This document shows positions 11,673 to 25,824 of a DNA stretch of 64,000 bases, piece after piece. The stretch covers positions 1,054,001-1,118,000 of the forward strand of contig OX465599.1 of NCBI GenBank assembly GCA_950022295.1, written 5' to 3'. Position numbers and translations under genes: made by a program. Origin of the DNA: Bromus sterilis. Its lineage: Eukaryota; Streptophyta; Magnoliopsida; Poales; Poaceae. A model generated the notes under the pieces. That model worked only from the letters and a program-made list of their open reading frames with translations. It did no database searches and was not told where the DNA came from. Each line of letters begins with the position of its first letter. Position 1 is the stretch's first letter.

Positions 11673-13677
11673 GACCGGCACGTAAATGCACCCTTGGGTT
11701 CGTTATTTGTGGAAATCACTCCAGGGACCCAAAACGGTGATTAATAGCCCATGAAACAGGCCAGAATCGGCCAAAACTGCGAGTGTTGATGACCGACACG
11801 TAAATGCACCCTTGGGTTCGTCAATTGTGGAAATCACTCCAGGGACCCAAAACGGTGATTAATAGCCAATGATACAGGCCGGAATCGGCCAAAACTGCGA
11901 GTGTTGATGACCGGCACGTAAATGCACCCTGGGGTTCGTCAATTGTGGAAATCACTCCAGGGACCCAAAACGGTGATTAATAGCCCATGAAACAGGCCAG
12001 AATCGGCCAAAACTGCGAGTGTTGATGACCGGCACGTAAATGCACCCTTGGGTTCGTCAATTGTGGAAATCACTCCAGGGACCCAAAACGGTGATTAATA
12101 GCCAATGATACAGGCCGGAATCGGCCAAAACTGCGAGTGTTGATGACCGGCACGTAAATGCACCCTTGGGTTCGTCAATGGTGGAAATCACTCCAGGGAC
12201 CCAAAACGGTGATTAATAGCCCATGAAACAGGCCAGAATCGGCCAAAACTGCGAGTGTTGATGACCGGCACGTAAATGCACCCTTGGGTTCGTCAATGGT
12301 GGAAATCACTCCGAGGATCCAAAACGGTGATTAATAGCCCATGAAACAGGCTAGAATCGGCCAAAACTGCGAGTGTTGATGACCGGCACGTAAATGCACC
12401 CTGGGTTCCTCAATGGTGGAAATCACTCCGGGGACCCAAAACGGTGATTAATAGCCCATGAAACAGGCCAGAATCGGCCAAAACTGCGAGTGTTGATGAC
12501 CGGCACGTAAATGCACCCTTGGGTTCGTCAATTGTGGAAATCACTCCAGGGACCCAAAACGGTGATTAATAGCCAATGATACAGGCCGGAATCGGCCAAA
12601 ACTGCGAGTGTTGATGACCGGCACGTAAATGCACCCTTGGGTTCGTCAATTGTGGAAATCACTCCAGGGACCCAAAACGGTGATTAATAGCCAATGATAC
12701 AGGCCAGAATCGGCCAAAACTGCGAGTGTTGATGACCGGCACGTAAATGCACCCTTGGGTTCGTCAATGGTGGAAATCACTCCGAGGATCCAAAACGGTG
12801 ATTAATAGCCCATGAAACAGGCTAGAATCGGCCAAAACTGCGAGTGTTGATGACCGACACGTAATTGCACCCTGGGGTTCGTCAATTGTGGAAATCACTC
12901 CAGGGACCCAAAACGGTGATTAATAGCCCATCAAAACAGGCCAAAATCTGCCAAAACTGCGAGTGTTGATGACCGGCACGTAAATGCACCCTGGGTTCCT
13001 CAATGGTGGAAATCACTCCGGGGACCCAAAACGGTGATTAATAGCCCATGAAACAGGCCAGAATCGGCCAAAACTGCGAGTGTTGATGACCGGCACGTAA
13101 ATGCACCCTTGGGTTCGTCAATTGTGGAAATCACTCCAGGGACCCAAAACGGTGATTAATAGCCAATGATACAGGCCGGAATCGGCCAAAACTGCGAGTG
13201 TTGATGACCGGCACGTAAATGCACCCTAGGGTTCGTCAATGGTGGAAATCACTCCGGGGACCCAAAACGGTGATTAATAGCCCATGAAACAGGCCAGAAT
13301 CGGCCAAAACTGCGAGTGTTGATGACCGGCACGTAAATGCACCCTTGGGTTCGTCAATTGTGGAAATCACTCCAGGGACCCAAAACGGTGATTAATAGCC
13401 CATGAAACAGGCCAAAATCTTCCAAAACTGCGAGTGTTGATGACCGGCACGTAAATGCACCCTTGGGTTCGTCAATGGTGGAAATCACTCCGGGGACCCA
13501 AAACGGTGATTAATAGCCAATGATACAGGCCAGAATCGGCCAAAACTGCGAGTGTTGATGACCGGCACGTAAATGCACCCTAGGGTTCGTCAATTGTGGA
13601 AATCACTCCAGGGACCCAAAACGGTGATTAATAGCCAATGATACAGGCCGGAATCGGCCAAAACTGCGAGTGTTGAT
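11673..13677 (+). repeat. 17-mer HOR unit of the m-led family, 2005 bp
   Basis: Order: m n d a e f h a b f g h a i j q o. Compared with the 21-mer that follows, four monomers (i p j a) are missing between b and f. Length is 17 x 118 minus one, from two h monomers and one g monomer. The m monomer is recognised by TTATTTGTGG and the n monomer by GACCGACACGTAAATG. Confidence 0.88.
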
Positions 13678-16154
13678 GACCGGCACGTAAATGCACCCTT
13701 GGGTTCGTTATTTGTGGAAATCACTCCAGGGACCCAAAACGGTGATTAATAGCCCATGAAACAGGCCAGAATCGGCCAAAACTGCGAGTGTTGATGACCG
13801 ACACGTAAATGCACCCTTGGGTTCGTCAATTGTGGAAATCACTCCAGGGACCCAAAACGGTGATTAATAGCCAATGATACAGGCCGGAATCGGCCAAAAC
13901 TGCGAGTGTTGATGACCGGCACGTAAATGCACCCTGGGGTTCGTCAATTGTGGAAATCACTCCAGGGACCCAAAACGGTGATTAATAGCCCATGAAACAG
14001 GCCAGAATCGGCCAAAACTGCGAGTGTTGATGACCGGCACGTAAATGCACCCTTGGGTTCGTCAATTGTGGAAATCACTCCAGGGACCCAAAACGGTGAT
14101 TAATAGCCAATGATACAGGCCGGAATCGGCCAAAACTGCGAGTGTTGATGACCGGCACGTAAATGCACCCTTGGGTTCGTCAATGGTGGAAATCACTCCA
14201 GGGACCCAAAACGGTGATTAATAGCCCATGAAACAGGCCAGAATCGGCCAAAACTGCGAGTGTTGATGACCGGCACGTAAATGCACCCTTGGGTTCGTCA
14301 ATGGTGGAAATCACTCCGAGGATCCAAAACGGTGATTAATAGCCCATGAAACAGGCTAGAATCGGCCAAAACTGCGAGTGTTGATGACCGGCACGTAAAT
14401 GCACCCTGGGTTCCTCAATGGTGGAAATCACTCCGGGGACCCAAAACGGTGATTAATAGCCCATGAAACAGGCCAGAATCGGCCAAAACTGCGAGTGTTG
14501 ATGACCGGCACGTAAATGCACCCTTGGGTTCGTCAATTGTGGAAATCACTCCAGGGACCCAAAACGGTGATTAATAGCCAATGATACAGGCCGGAATCGG
14601 CCAAAACTGCGAGTGTTGATGACCGGCACGTAAATGCACCCTTGGGTTCGTCAATTGTGGAAATCACTCCAGGGACCCAAAACGGTGATTAATAGCCAAT
14701 GATACAGGCCAGAATCGGCCAAAACTGCGAGTGTTGATGACCGGCACGTAAATGCACCCTAGGGTTCGTCAATGGTGGAAATCACTCCGGGGACCCAAAA
14801 CGGTGATTAATAGCCCATGAAACAGGCCAGAATCGGCCAAAACTGCGAGTGTTGATGACCGGCACGTAAATGCACCCTTGGATTCGTCATTTGTGGAAAT
14901 CACTCCAGGGACCCAAAACGGTGATTAATAGCCCATGAAACAGGCCAGAATCGGCCAAAACTGCGAGTGTTGATGACCGGCACGTAAATGCACCCTTGGG
15001 TTCGTCAATTGTGGAAATCACTCCAGGGACCCAAAACGGTGATTAATAGCCCATGAAACAGGCCAAAATCTTCCAAAACTGCGAGTGTTGATGACCGGCA
15101 CGTAAATGCACCCTTGGGTTCGTCAATTGTGGAAATCACTCCAGGGACCCAAAACGGTGATTAATAGCCAATGATACAGGCCGGAATCGGCCAAAACTGC
15201 GAGTGTTGATGACCGGCACGTAAATGCACCCTTGGGTTCGTCAATGGTGCAAATCACTCCGAGGATCCAAAACGGTGATTAATAGCCCATGAAACAGGCT
15301 AGAATCGGCCAAAACTGCGAGTGTTGATGACCGACACGTAATTGCACCCTGGGGTTCGTCAATTGTGGAAATCACTCCAGGGACCCAAAACGGTGATTAA
15401 TAGCCCATCAAAACAGGCCAAAATCTGCCAAAACTGCGAGTGTTGATGACCGGCACGTAAATGCACCCTGGGTTCCTCAATGGTGGAAATCACTCCGGGG
15501 ACCCAAAACGGTGATTAATAGCCCATGAAACAGGCCAGAATCGGCCAAAACTGCGAGTGTTGATGACCGGCACGTAAATGCACCCTTGGGTTCGTCAATT
15601 GTGGAAATCACTCCAGGGACCCAAAACGGTGATTAATAGCCAATGATACAGGCCGGAATCGGCCAAAACTGCGAGTGTTGATGACCGGCACGTAAATGCA
15701 CCCTAGGGTTCGTCAATGGTGGAAATCACTCCGGGGACCCAAAACGGTGATTAATAGCCCATGAAACAGGCCAGAATCGGCCAAAACTGCGAGTGTTGAT
15801 GACCGGCACGTAAATGCACCCTTGGGTTCGTCAATTGTGGAAATCACTCCAGGGACCCAAAACGGTGATTAATAGCCCATGAAACAGGCCAAAATCTTCC
15901 AAAACTGCGAGTGTTGATGACCGGCACGTAAATGCACCCTTGGGTTCGTCAATGGTGGAAATCACTCCGGGGACCCAAAACGGTGATTAATAGCCAATGA
16001 TACAGGCCAGAATCGGCCAAAACTGCGAGTGTTGATGACCGGCACGTAAATGCACCCTAGGGTTCGTCAATTGTGGAAATCACTCCAGGGACCCAAAACG
16101 GTGATTAATAGCCAATGATACAGGCCGGAATCGGCCAAAACTGCGAGTGTTGAT
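13678..16154 (+). repeat. 21-mer HOR unit of the m-led family, 2477 bp
   Basis: Order: m n d a e f h a b i p j a f g h a i j q o. The 17-, 16- and 54-monomer units beside it can each be obtained from this order by removing or amplifying internal monomers, and the 24-mer from the 16-mer, so I treat it as the closest visible form to the parent of the family. The f monomer at 15211 has a private change (GGTGCAAATC). Confidence 0.88.
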
Positions 16155-18041
16155 GACCGGCACGTAAATGCACCCTTGGGTTCGTTATTTGTGGAAATCA
16201 CTCCAGGGACCCAAAACGGTGATTAATAGCCCATGAAACAGGCCAGAATCGGCCAAAACTGCGAGTGTTGATGACCGACACGTAAATGCACCCTTGGGTT
16301 CGTCAATTGTGGAAATCACTCCAGGGACCCAAAACGGTGATTAATAGCCAATGATACAGGCCGGAATCGGCCAAAACTGCGAGTGTTGATGACCGGCACG
16401 TAAATGCACCCTGGGGTTCGTCAATTGTGGAAATCACTCCAGGGACCCAAAACGGTGATTAATAGCCCATGAAACAGGCCAGAATCGGCCAAAACTGCGA
16501 GTGTTGATGACCGGCACGTAAATGCACCCTTGGGTTCGTCAATTGTGGAAATCACTCCAGGGACCCAAAACGGTGATTAATAGCCAATGATACAGGCCGG
16601 AATCGGCCAAAACTGCGAGTGTTGATGACCGGCACGTAAATGCACCCTTGGGTTCGTCAATGGTGGAAATCACTCCAGGGACCCAAAACGGTGATTAATA
16701 GCCCATGAAACAGGCCAGAATCGGCCAAAACTGCGAGTGTTGATGACCGGCACGTAAATGCACCCTTGGGTTCGTCAATGGTGGAAATCACTCCGAGGAT
16801 CCAAAACGGTGATTAATAGCCCATGAAACAGGCTAGAATCGGCCAAAACTGCGAGTGTTGATGACCGGCACGTAAATGCACCCTGGGTTCCTCAATGGTG
16901 GAAATCACTCCGGGGACCCAAAACGGTGATTAATAGCCCATGAAACAGGCCAGAATCGGCCAAAACTGCGAGTGTTGATGACCGGCACGTAAATGCACCC
17001 TTGGGTTCGTCAATTGTGGAAATCACTCCAGGGACCCAAAACGGTGATTAATAGCCAATGATACAGGCCGGAATCGGCCAAAACTGCGAGTGTTGATGAC
17101 CGGCACGTAAATGCACCCTTGGGTTCGTCAATTGTGGAAATCACTCCAGGGACCCAAAACGGTGATTAATAGCCAATGATACAGGCCAGAATCGGCCAAA
17201 ACTGCGAGTGTTGATGACCGGCACGTAAATGCACCCTAGGGTTCGTCAATGGTGGAAATCACTCCGGGGACCCAAAACGGTGATTAATAGCCCATCAAAA
17301 CAGGCCAAAATCTGCCAAAACTGCGAGTGTTGATGACCGGCACGTAAATGCACCCTGGGTTCCTCAATGGTGGAAATCACTCCGGGGACCCAAAACGGTG
17401 ATTAATAGCCCATGAAACAGGCCAGAATCGGCCAAAACTGCGAGTGTTGATGACCGGCACGTAAATGCACCCTTGGGTTCGTCAATTGTGGAAATCACTC
17501 CAGGGACCCAAAACGGTGATTAATAGCCAATGATACAGGCCGGAATCGGCCAAAACTGCGAGTGTTGATGACCGGCACGTAAATGCACCCTAGGGTTCGT
17601 CAATGGTGGAAATCACTCCGGGGACCCAAAACGGTGATTAATAGCCCATGAAACAGGCCAGAATCGGCCAAAACTGCGAGTGTTGATGACCGGCACGTAA
17701 ATGCACCCTTGGGTTCGTCAATTGTGGAAATCACTCCAGGGACCCAAAACGGTGATTAATAGCCCATGAAACAGGCCAAAATCTTCCAAAACTGCGAGTG
17801 TTGATGACCGGCACGTAAATGCACCCTTGGGTTCGTCAATGGTGGAAATCACTCCGGGGACCCAAAACGGTGATTAATAGCCAATGATACAGGCCAGAAT
17901 CGGCCAAAACTGCGAGTGTTGATGACCGGCACGTAAATGCACCCTAGGGTTCGTCAATTGTGGAAATCACTCCAGGGACCCAAAACGGTGATTAATAGCC
18001 AATGATACAGGCCGGAATCGGCCAAAACTGCGAGTGTTGAT
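16155..18041 (+). repeat. 16-mer HOR unit, copy 1, 1887 bp
   Basis: Order: m n d a e f h a b (i/g) h a i j q o. The tenth monomer is an i/g chimera. Relative to the 21-mer, p j a f are missing and i is fused to g, which is exactly five monomers fewer. Length is 16 x 118 minus one. Confidence 0.9.
17216..17334 (+). repeat. Chimeric i/g monomer at a deletion junction
   Basis: The left half is type i (GGCACG, CTAGGG, CAATGGTGG, CCGGGGA) and the right half is type g (CATCAAAAC, CAAAATCTGCC, 119 bp). The same chimera recurs at 19103-19221 and 21933-22051. In the neighbouring 21-mer, i and g are separated by p j a f, so a single exchange inside aligned i and g monomers would produce this junction and the 16-mer. 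Confidence 0.85.
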
Positions 18042-19928
18042 GACCGGCACGTAAATGCACCCTTGGGTTCGTTATTTGTGGAAATCACTCCAGGGACCCA
18101 AAACGGTGATTAATAGCCCATGAAACAGGCCAGAATCGGCCAAAACTGCGAGTGTTGATGACCGACACGTAAATGCACCCTTGGGTTCGTCAATTGTGGA
18201 AATCACTCCAGGGACCCAAAACGGTGATTAATAGCCAATGATACAGGCCGGAATCGGCCAAAACTGCGAGTGTTGATGACCGGCACGTAAATGCACCCTG
18301 GGGTTCGTCAATTGTGGAAATCACTCCAGGGACCCAAAACGGTGATTAATAGCCCATGAAACAGGCCAGAATCGGCCAAAACTGCGAGTGTTGATGACCG
18401 GCACGTAAATGCACCCTTGGGTTCGTCAATTGTGGAAATCACTCCAGGGACCCAAAACGGTGATTAATAGCCAATGATACAGGCCGGAATCGGCCAAAAC
18501 TGCGAGTGTTGATGACCGGCACGTAAATGCACCCTTGGGTTCGTCAATGGTGGAAATCACTCCAGGGACCCAAAACGGTGATTAATAGCCCATGAAACAG
18601 GCCAGAATCGGCCAAAACTGCGAGTGTTGATGACCGGCACGTAAATGCACCCTTGGGTTCGTCAATGGTGGAAATCACTCCGAGGATCCAAAACGGTGAT
18701 TAATAGCCCATGAAACAGGCTAGAATCGGCCAAAACTGCGAGTGTTGATGACCGGCACGTAAATGCACCCTGGGTTCCTCAATGGTGGAAATCACTCCGG
18801 GGACCCAAAACGGTGATTAATAGCCCATGAAACAGGCCAGAATCGGCCAAAACTGCGAGTGTTGATGACCGGCACGTAAATGCACCCTTGGGTTCGTCAA
18901 TTGTGGAAATCACTCCAGGGACCCAAAACGGTGATTAATAGCCAATGATACAGGCCGGAATCGGCCAAAACTGCGAGTGTTGATGACCGGCACGTAAATG
19001 CACCCTTGGGTTCGTCAATTGTGGAAATCACTCCAGGGACCCAAAACGGTGATTAATAGCCAATGATACAGGCCAGAATCGGCCAAAACTGCGAGTGTTG
19101 ATGACCGGCACGTAAATGCACCCTAGGGTTCGTCAATGGTGGAAATCACTCCGGGGACCCAAAACGGTGATTAATAGCCCATCAAAACAGGCCAAAATCT
19201 GCCAAAACTGCGAGTGTTGATGACCGGCACGTAAATGCACCCTGGGTTCCTCAATGGTGGAAATCACTCCGGGGACCCAAAACGGTGATTAATAGCCCAT
19301 GAAACAGGCCAGAATCGGCCAAAACTGCGAGTGTTGATGACCGGCACGTAAATGCACCCTTGGGTTCGTCAATTGTGGAAATCACTCCAGGGACCCAAAA
19401 CGGTGATTAATAGCCAATGATACAGGCCGGAATCGGCCAAAACTGCGAGTGTTGATGACCGGCACGTAAATGCACCCTAGGGTTCGTCAATGGTGGAAAT
19501 CACTCCGGGGACCCAAAACGGTGATTAATAGCCCATGAAACAGGCCAGAATCGGCCAAAACTGCGAGTGTTGATGACCGGCACGTAAATGCACCCTTGGG
19601 TTCGTCAATTGTGGAAATCACTCCAGGGACCCAAAACGGTGATTAATAGCCCATGAAACAGGCCAAAATCTTCCAAAACTGCGAGTGTTGATGACCGGCA
19701 CGTAAATGCACCCTTGGGTTCGTCAATGGTGGAAATCACTCCGGGGACCCAAAACGGTGATTAATAGCCAATGATACAGGCCAGAATCGGCCAAAACTGC
19801 GAGTGTTGATGACCGGCACGTAAATGCACCCTAGGGTTCGTCAATTGTGGAAATCACTCCAGGGACCCAAAACGGTGATTAATAGCCAATGATACAGGCC
19901 GGAATCGGCCAAAACTGCGAGTGTTGAT
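18042..19928 (+). repeat. 16-mer HOR unit, copy 2, 1887 bp
   Basis: Same order and length as the preceding unit, including the i/g chimera at 19103. I saw no difference from copy 1 on reading, so this is a very recent tandem duplication, or possibly an assembly effect. Confidence 0.9.
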
Positions 19929-22758
19929 GACCGGCACGTAAATGCACCCTTGGGTTCGTTATTTGTGGAAATCACTCCAGGGACCCAAAACGGTGATTAA
20001 TAGCCCATGAAACAGGCCAGAATCGGCCAAAACTGCGAGTGTTGATGACCGACACGTAAATGCACCCTTGGGTTCGTCAATTGTGGAAATCACTCCAGGG
20101 ACCCAAAACGGTGATTAATAGCCAATGATACAGGCCGGAATCGGCCAAAACTGCGAGTGTTGATGACCGGCACGTAAATGCACCCTGGGGTTCGTCAATT
20201 GTGGAAATCACTCCAGGGACCCAAAACGGTGATTAATAGCCCATGAAACAGGCCAGAATCGGCCAAAACTGCGAGTGTTGATGACCGGCACGTAAATGCA
20301 CCCTTGGGTTCGTCAATTGTGGAAATCACTCCAGGGACCCAAAACGGTGATTAATAGCCAATGATACAGGCCGGAATCGGCCAAAACTGCGAGTGTTGAT
20401 GACCGGCACGTAAATGCACCCTTGGGTTCGTCAATGGTGGAAATCACTCCAGGGACCCAAAACGGTGATTAATAGCCCATGAAACAGGCCAGAATCGGCC
20501 AAAACTGCGAGTGTTGATGACCGGCACGTAAATGCACCCTTGGGTTCGTCAATGGTGGAAATCACTCCGAGGATCCAAAACGGTGATTAATAGCCCATGA
20601 AACAGGCTAGAATCGGCCAAAACTGCGAGTGTTGATGACCGGCACGTAAATGCACCCTGGGTTCCTCAATGGTGGAAATCACTCCGGGGACCCAAAACGG
20701 TGATTAATAGCCCATGAAACAGGCCAGAATCGGCCAAAACTGCGAGTGTTGATGACCGGCACGTAAATGCACCCTTGGGTTCGTCAATTGTGGAAATCAC
20801 TCCAGGGACCCAAAACGGTGATTAATAGCCAATGATACAGGCCGGAATCGGCCAAAACTGCGAGTGTTGATGACCGGCACGTAAATGCACCCTTGGGTTC
20901 GTCAATTGTGGAAATCACTCCAGGGACCCAAAACGGTGATTAATAGCCCATGAAACAGGCCAGAATCGGCCAAAACTGCGAGTGTTGATGACCGGCACGT
21001 AAATGCACCCTTGGGTTCGTCAATGGTGGAAATCACTCCAGGGACCCAAAACGGTGATTAATAGCCCATGATACAGGCCGGAATCGGCCAAAACTGCGAG
21101 TGTTGATGACCGGCACGTAAATGCACCCTGGGGTTCGTCAATTGTGGAAATCACTCCAGGGACCCAAAACGGTGATTAATAGCCCATGAAACAGGCCAGA
21201 ATCGGCCAAAACTGCGAGTGTTGATGACCGGCACGTAAATGCACCCTTGGGTTCGTCAATTGTGGAAATCACTCCAGGGACCCAAAACGGTGATTAATAG
21301 CCAATGATACAGGCCGGAATCGGCCAAAACTGCGAGTGTTGATGACCGGCACGTAAATGCACCCTTGGGTTCGTCAATGGTGGAAATCACTCCAGGGACC
21401 CAAAACGGTGATTAATAGCCCATGAAACAGGCCAGAATCGGCCAAAACTGCGAGTGTTGATGACCGGCACGTAAATGCACCCTTGGGTTCGTCAATGGTG
21501 GAAATCACTCCGAGGATCCAAAACGGTGATTAATAGCCCATGAAACAGGCTAGAATCGGCCAAAACTGCGAGTGTTGATGACCGGCACGTAAATGCACCC
21601 TGGGTTCCTCAATGGTGGAAATCACTCCGGGGACCCAAAACGGTGATTAATAGCCCATGAAACAGGCCAGAATCGGCCAAAACTGCGAGTGTTGATGACC
21701 GGCACGTAAATGCACCCTTGGGTTCGTCAATTGTGGAAATCACTCCAGGGACCCAAAACGGTGATTAATAGCCAATGATACAGGCCGGAATCGGCCAAAA
21801 CTGCGAGTGTTGATGACCGGCACGTAAATGCACCCTTGGGTTCGTCAATTGTGGAAATCACTCCAGGGACCCAAAACGGTGATTAATAGCCAATGATACA
21901 GGCCAGAATCGGCCAAAACTGCGAGTGTTGATGACCGGCACGTAAATGCACCCTAGGGTTCGTCAATGGTGGAAATCACTCCGGGGACCCAAAACGGTGA
22001 TTAATAGCCCATCAAAACAGGCCAAAATCTGCCAAAACTGCGAGTGTTGATGACCGGCACGTAAATGCACCCTGGGTTCCTCAATGGTGGAAATCACTCC
22101 GGGGACCCAAAACGGTGATTAATAGCCCATGAAACAGGCCAGAATCGGCCAAAACTGCGAGTGTTGATGACCGGCACGTAAATGCACCCTTGGGTTCGTC
22201 AATTGTGGAAATCACTCCAGGGACCCAAAACGGTGATTAATAGCCAATGATACAGGCCGGAATCGGCCAAAACTGCGAGTGTTGATGACCGGCACGTAAA
22301 TGCACCCTAGGGTTCGTCAATGGTGGAAATCACTCCGGGGACCCAAAACGGTGATTAATAGCCCATGAAACAGGCCAGAATCGGCCAAAACTGCGAGTGT
22401 TGATGACCGGCACGTAAATGCACCCTTGGGTTCGTCAATTGTGGAAATCACTCCAGGGACCCAAAACGGTGATTAATAGCCCATGAAACAGGCCAAAATC
22501 TTCCAAAACTGCGAGTGTTGATGACCGGCACGTAAATGCACCCTTGGGTTCGTCAATGGTGGAAATCACTCCGGGGACCCAAAACGGTGATTAATAGCCA
22601 ATGATACAGGCCAGAATCGGCCAAAACTGCGAGTGTTGATGACCGGCACGTAAATGCACCCTAGGGTTCGTCAATTGTGGAAATCACTCCAGGGACCCAA
22701 AACGGTGATTAATAGCCAATGATACAGGCCGGAATCGGCCAAAACTGCGAGTGTTGAT
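19929..22758 (+). repeat. 24-mer HOR unit (16-mer plus an 8-monomer insertion), 2830 bp
   Basis: Order: m n d a e f h a [c e' d a e f h a] b (i/g) h a i j q o. Removing the bracketed eight monomers (20872-21814, 943 bp) restores the 16-mer. The inserted block repeats the d a e f h a run already present just to its left, so it looks like an internal duplication by unequal exchange. Confidence 0.88.
20990..21107 (+). repeat. Chimeric e/a-like monomer at an insertion junction
   Basis: The left part is type e (CAATGGTGG, CCAGGGA, GCCCATG) and the right part is of the a or n kind (ATACAGGCCGG), giving the hybrid CCCATGATAC. It is followed by d, which normally follows n or a. The exchange point lies near offset 77-83 of the monomer. 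Confidence 0.8.
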
Positions 22759-22994
22759 GACCGGCACGTAAATGCACCCTTGGGTTCGTTATTTGTGGAA
22801 ATCACTCCAGGGACCCAAAACGGTGATTAATAGCCCATGAAACAGGCCAGAATCGGCCAAAACTGCGAGTGTTGATGACCGACACGTAAATGCACCCTTG
22901 GGTTCGTCAATTGTGGAAATCACTCCAGGGACCCAAAACGGTGATTAATAGCCAATGATACAGGCCGGAATCGGCCAAAACTGCGAGTGTTGAT

Positions 22995-24409
22995 GACCGG
23001 CACGTAAATGCACCCTGGGGTTCGTCAATTGTGGAAATCACTCCAGGGACCCAAAACGGTGATTAATAGCCCATGAAACAGGCCAGAATCGGCCAAAACT
23101 GCGAGTGTTGATGACCGGCACGTAAATGCACCCTTGGGTTCGTCAATTGTGGAAATCACTCCAGGGACCCAAAACGGTGATTAATAGCCAATGATACAGG
23201 CCGGAATCGGCCAAAACTGCGAGTGTTGATGACCGGCACGTAAATGCACCCTTGGGTTCGTCAATGGTGGAAATCACTCCAGGGACCCAAAACGGTGATT
23301 AATAGCCCATGAAACAGGCCAGAATCGGCCAAAACTGCGAGTGTTGATGACCGGCACGTAAATGCACCCTTGGGTTCGTCAATGGTGGAAATCACTCCGA
23401 GGATCCAAAACGGTGATTAATAGCCCATGAAACAGGCTAGAATCGGCCAAAACTGCGAGTGTTGATGACCGGCACGTAAATGCACCCTGGGTTCCTCAAT
23501 GGTGGAAATCACTCCGGGGACCCAAAACGGTGATTAATAGCCCATGAAACAGGCCAGAATCGGCCAAAACTGCGAGTGTTGATGACCGGCACGTAAATGC
23601 ACCCTTGGGTTCGTCAATTGTGGAAATCACTCCAGGGACCCAAAACGGTGATTAATAGCCAATGATACAGGCCGGAATCGGCCAAAACTGCGAGTGTTGA
23701 TGACCGGCACGTAAATGCACCCTTGGGTTCGTCAATTGTGGAAATCACTCCAGGGACCCAAAACGGTGATTAATAGCCAATGATACAGGCCAGAATCGGC
23801 CAAAACTGCGAGTGTTGATGACCGGCACGTAAATGCACCCTAGGGTTCGTCAATGGTGGAAATCACTCCGGGGACCCAAAACGGTGATTAATAGCCCATG
23901 AAACAGGCCAGAATCGGCCAAAACTGCGAGTGTTGATGACCGGCACGTAAATGCACCCTTGGATTCGTCATTTGTGGAAATCACTCCAGGGACCCAAAAC
24001 GGTGATTAATAGCCCATGAAACAGGCCAGAATCGGCCAAAACTGCGAGTGTTGATGACCGGCACGTAAATGCACCCTTGGGTTCGTCAATTGTGGAAATC
24101 ACTCCAGGGACCCAAAACGGTGATTAATAGCCCATGAAACAGGCCAAAATCTTCCAAAACTGCGAGTGTTGATGACCGGCACGTAAATGCACCCTTGGGT
24201 TCGTCAATTGTGGAAATCACTCCAGGGACCCAAAACGGTGATTAATAGCCAATGATACAGGCCGGAATCGGCCAAAACTGCGAGTGTTGATGACCGGCAC
24301 GTAAATGCACCCTTGGGTTCGTCAATGGTGGAAATCACTCCGAGGATCCAAAACGGTGATTAATAGCCCATGAAACAGGCTAGAATCGGCCAAAACTGCG
24401 AGTGTTGAT
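22995..24409 (+). repeat. 12-mer sub-HOR copy 1 (d a e f h a b i p j a f), 1415 bp
   Basis: First of four tandem copies of a 12-monomer block nested in the 54-monomer unit. Length is 12 x 118 minus one for its single h monomer. The p monomer (TTGGATTCGTCATTTG) makes the period easy to see. Confidence 0.88.
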
Positions 24410-25824
24410 GACCGGCACGTAAATGCACCCTGGGGTTCGTCAATTGTGGAAATCACTCCAGGGACCCAAAACGGTGATTAATAGCCCATGAAACAGGCCA
24501 GAATCGGCCAAAACTGCGAGTGTTGATGACCGGCACGTAAATGCACCCTTGGGTTCGTCAATTGTGGAAATCACTCCAGGGACCCAAAACGGTGATTAAT
24601 AGCCAATGATACAGGCCGGAATCGGCCAAAACTGCGAGTGTTGATGACCGGCACGTAAATGCACCCTTGGGTTCGTCAATGGTGGAAATCACTCCAGGGA
24701 CCCAAAACGGTGATTAATAGCCCATGAAACAGGCCAGAATCGGCCAAAACTGCGAGTGTTGATGACCGGCACGTAAATGCACCCTTGGGTTCGTCAATGG
24801 TGGAAATCACTCCGAGGATCCAAAACGGTGATTAATAGCCCATGAAACAGGCTAGAATCGGCCAAAACTGCGAGTGTTGATGACCGGCACGTAAATGCAC
24901 CCTGGGTTCCTCAATGGTGGAAATCACTCCGGGGACCCAAAACGGTGATTAATAGCCCATGAAACAGGCCAGAATCGGCCAAAACTGCGAGTGTTGATGA
25001 CCGGCACGTAAATGCACCCTTGGGTTCGTCAATTGTGGAAATCACTCCAGGGACCCAAAACGGTGATTAATAGCCAATGATACAGGCCGGAATCGGCCAA
25101 AACTGCGAGTGTTGATGACCGGCACGTAAATGCACCCTTGGGTTCGTCAATTGTGGAAATCACTCCAGGGACCCAAAACGGTGATTAATAGCCAATGATA
25201 CAGGCCAGAATCGGCCAAAACTGCGAGTGTTGATGACCGGCACGTAAATGCACCCTAGGGTTCGTCAATGGTGGAAATCACTCCGGGGACCCAAAACGGT
25301 GATTAATAGCCCATGAAACAGGCCAGAATCGGCCAAAACTGCGAGTGTTGATGACCGGCACGTAAATGCACCCTTGGATTCGTCATTTGTGGAAATCACT
25401 CCAGGGACCCAAAACGGTGATTAATAGCCCATGAAACAGGCCAGAATCGGCCAAAACTGCGAGTGTTGATGACCGGCACGTAAATGCACCCTTGGGTTCG
25501 TCAATTGTGGAAATCACTCCAGGGACCCAAAACGGTGATTAATAGCCCATGAAACAGGCCAAAATCTTCCAAAACTGCGAGTGTTGATGACCGGCACGTA
25601 AATGCACCCTTGGGTTCGTCAATTGTGGAAATCACTCCAGGGACCCAAAACGGTGATTAATAGCCAATGATACAGGCCGGAATCGGCCAAAACTGCGAGT
25701 GTTGATGACCGGCACGTAAATGCACCCTTGGGTTCGTCAATGGTGGAAATCACTCCGAGGATCCAAAACGGTGATTAATAGCCCATGAAACAGGCTAGAA
25801 TCGGCCAAAACTGCGAGTGTTGAT
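24410..25824 (+). repeat. 12-mer sub-HOR copy 2, 1415 bp
   Basis: Same twelve monomer types in the same order as copy 1. The p monomers of copies 1 and 2 are exactly 1415 bp apart. Confidence 0.88.
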
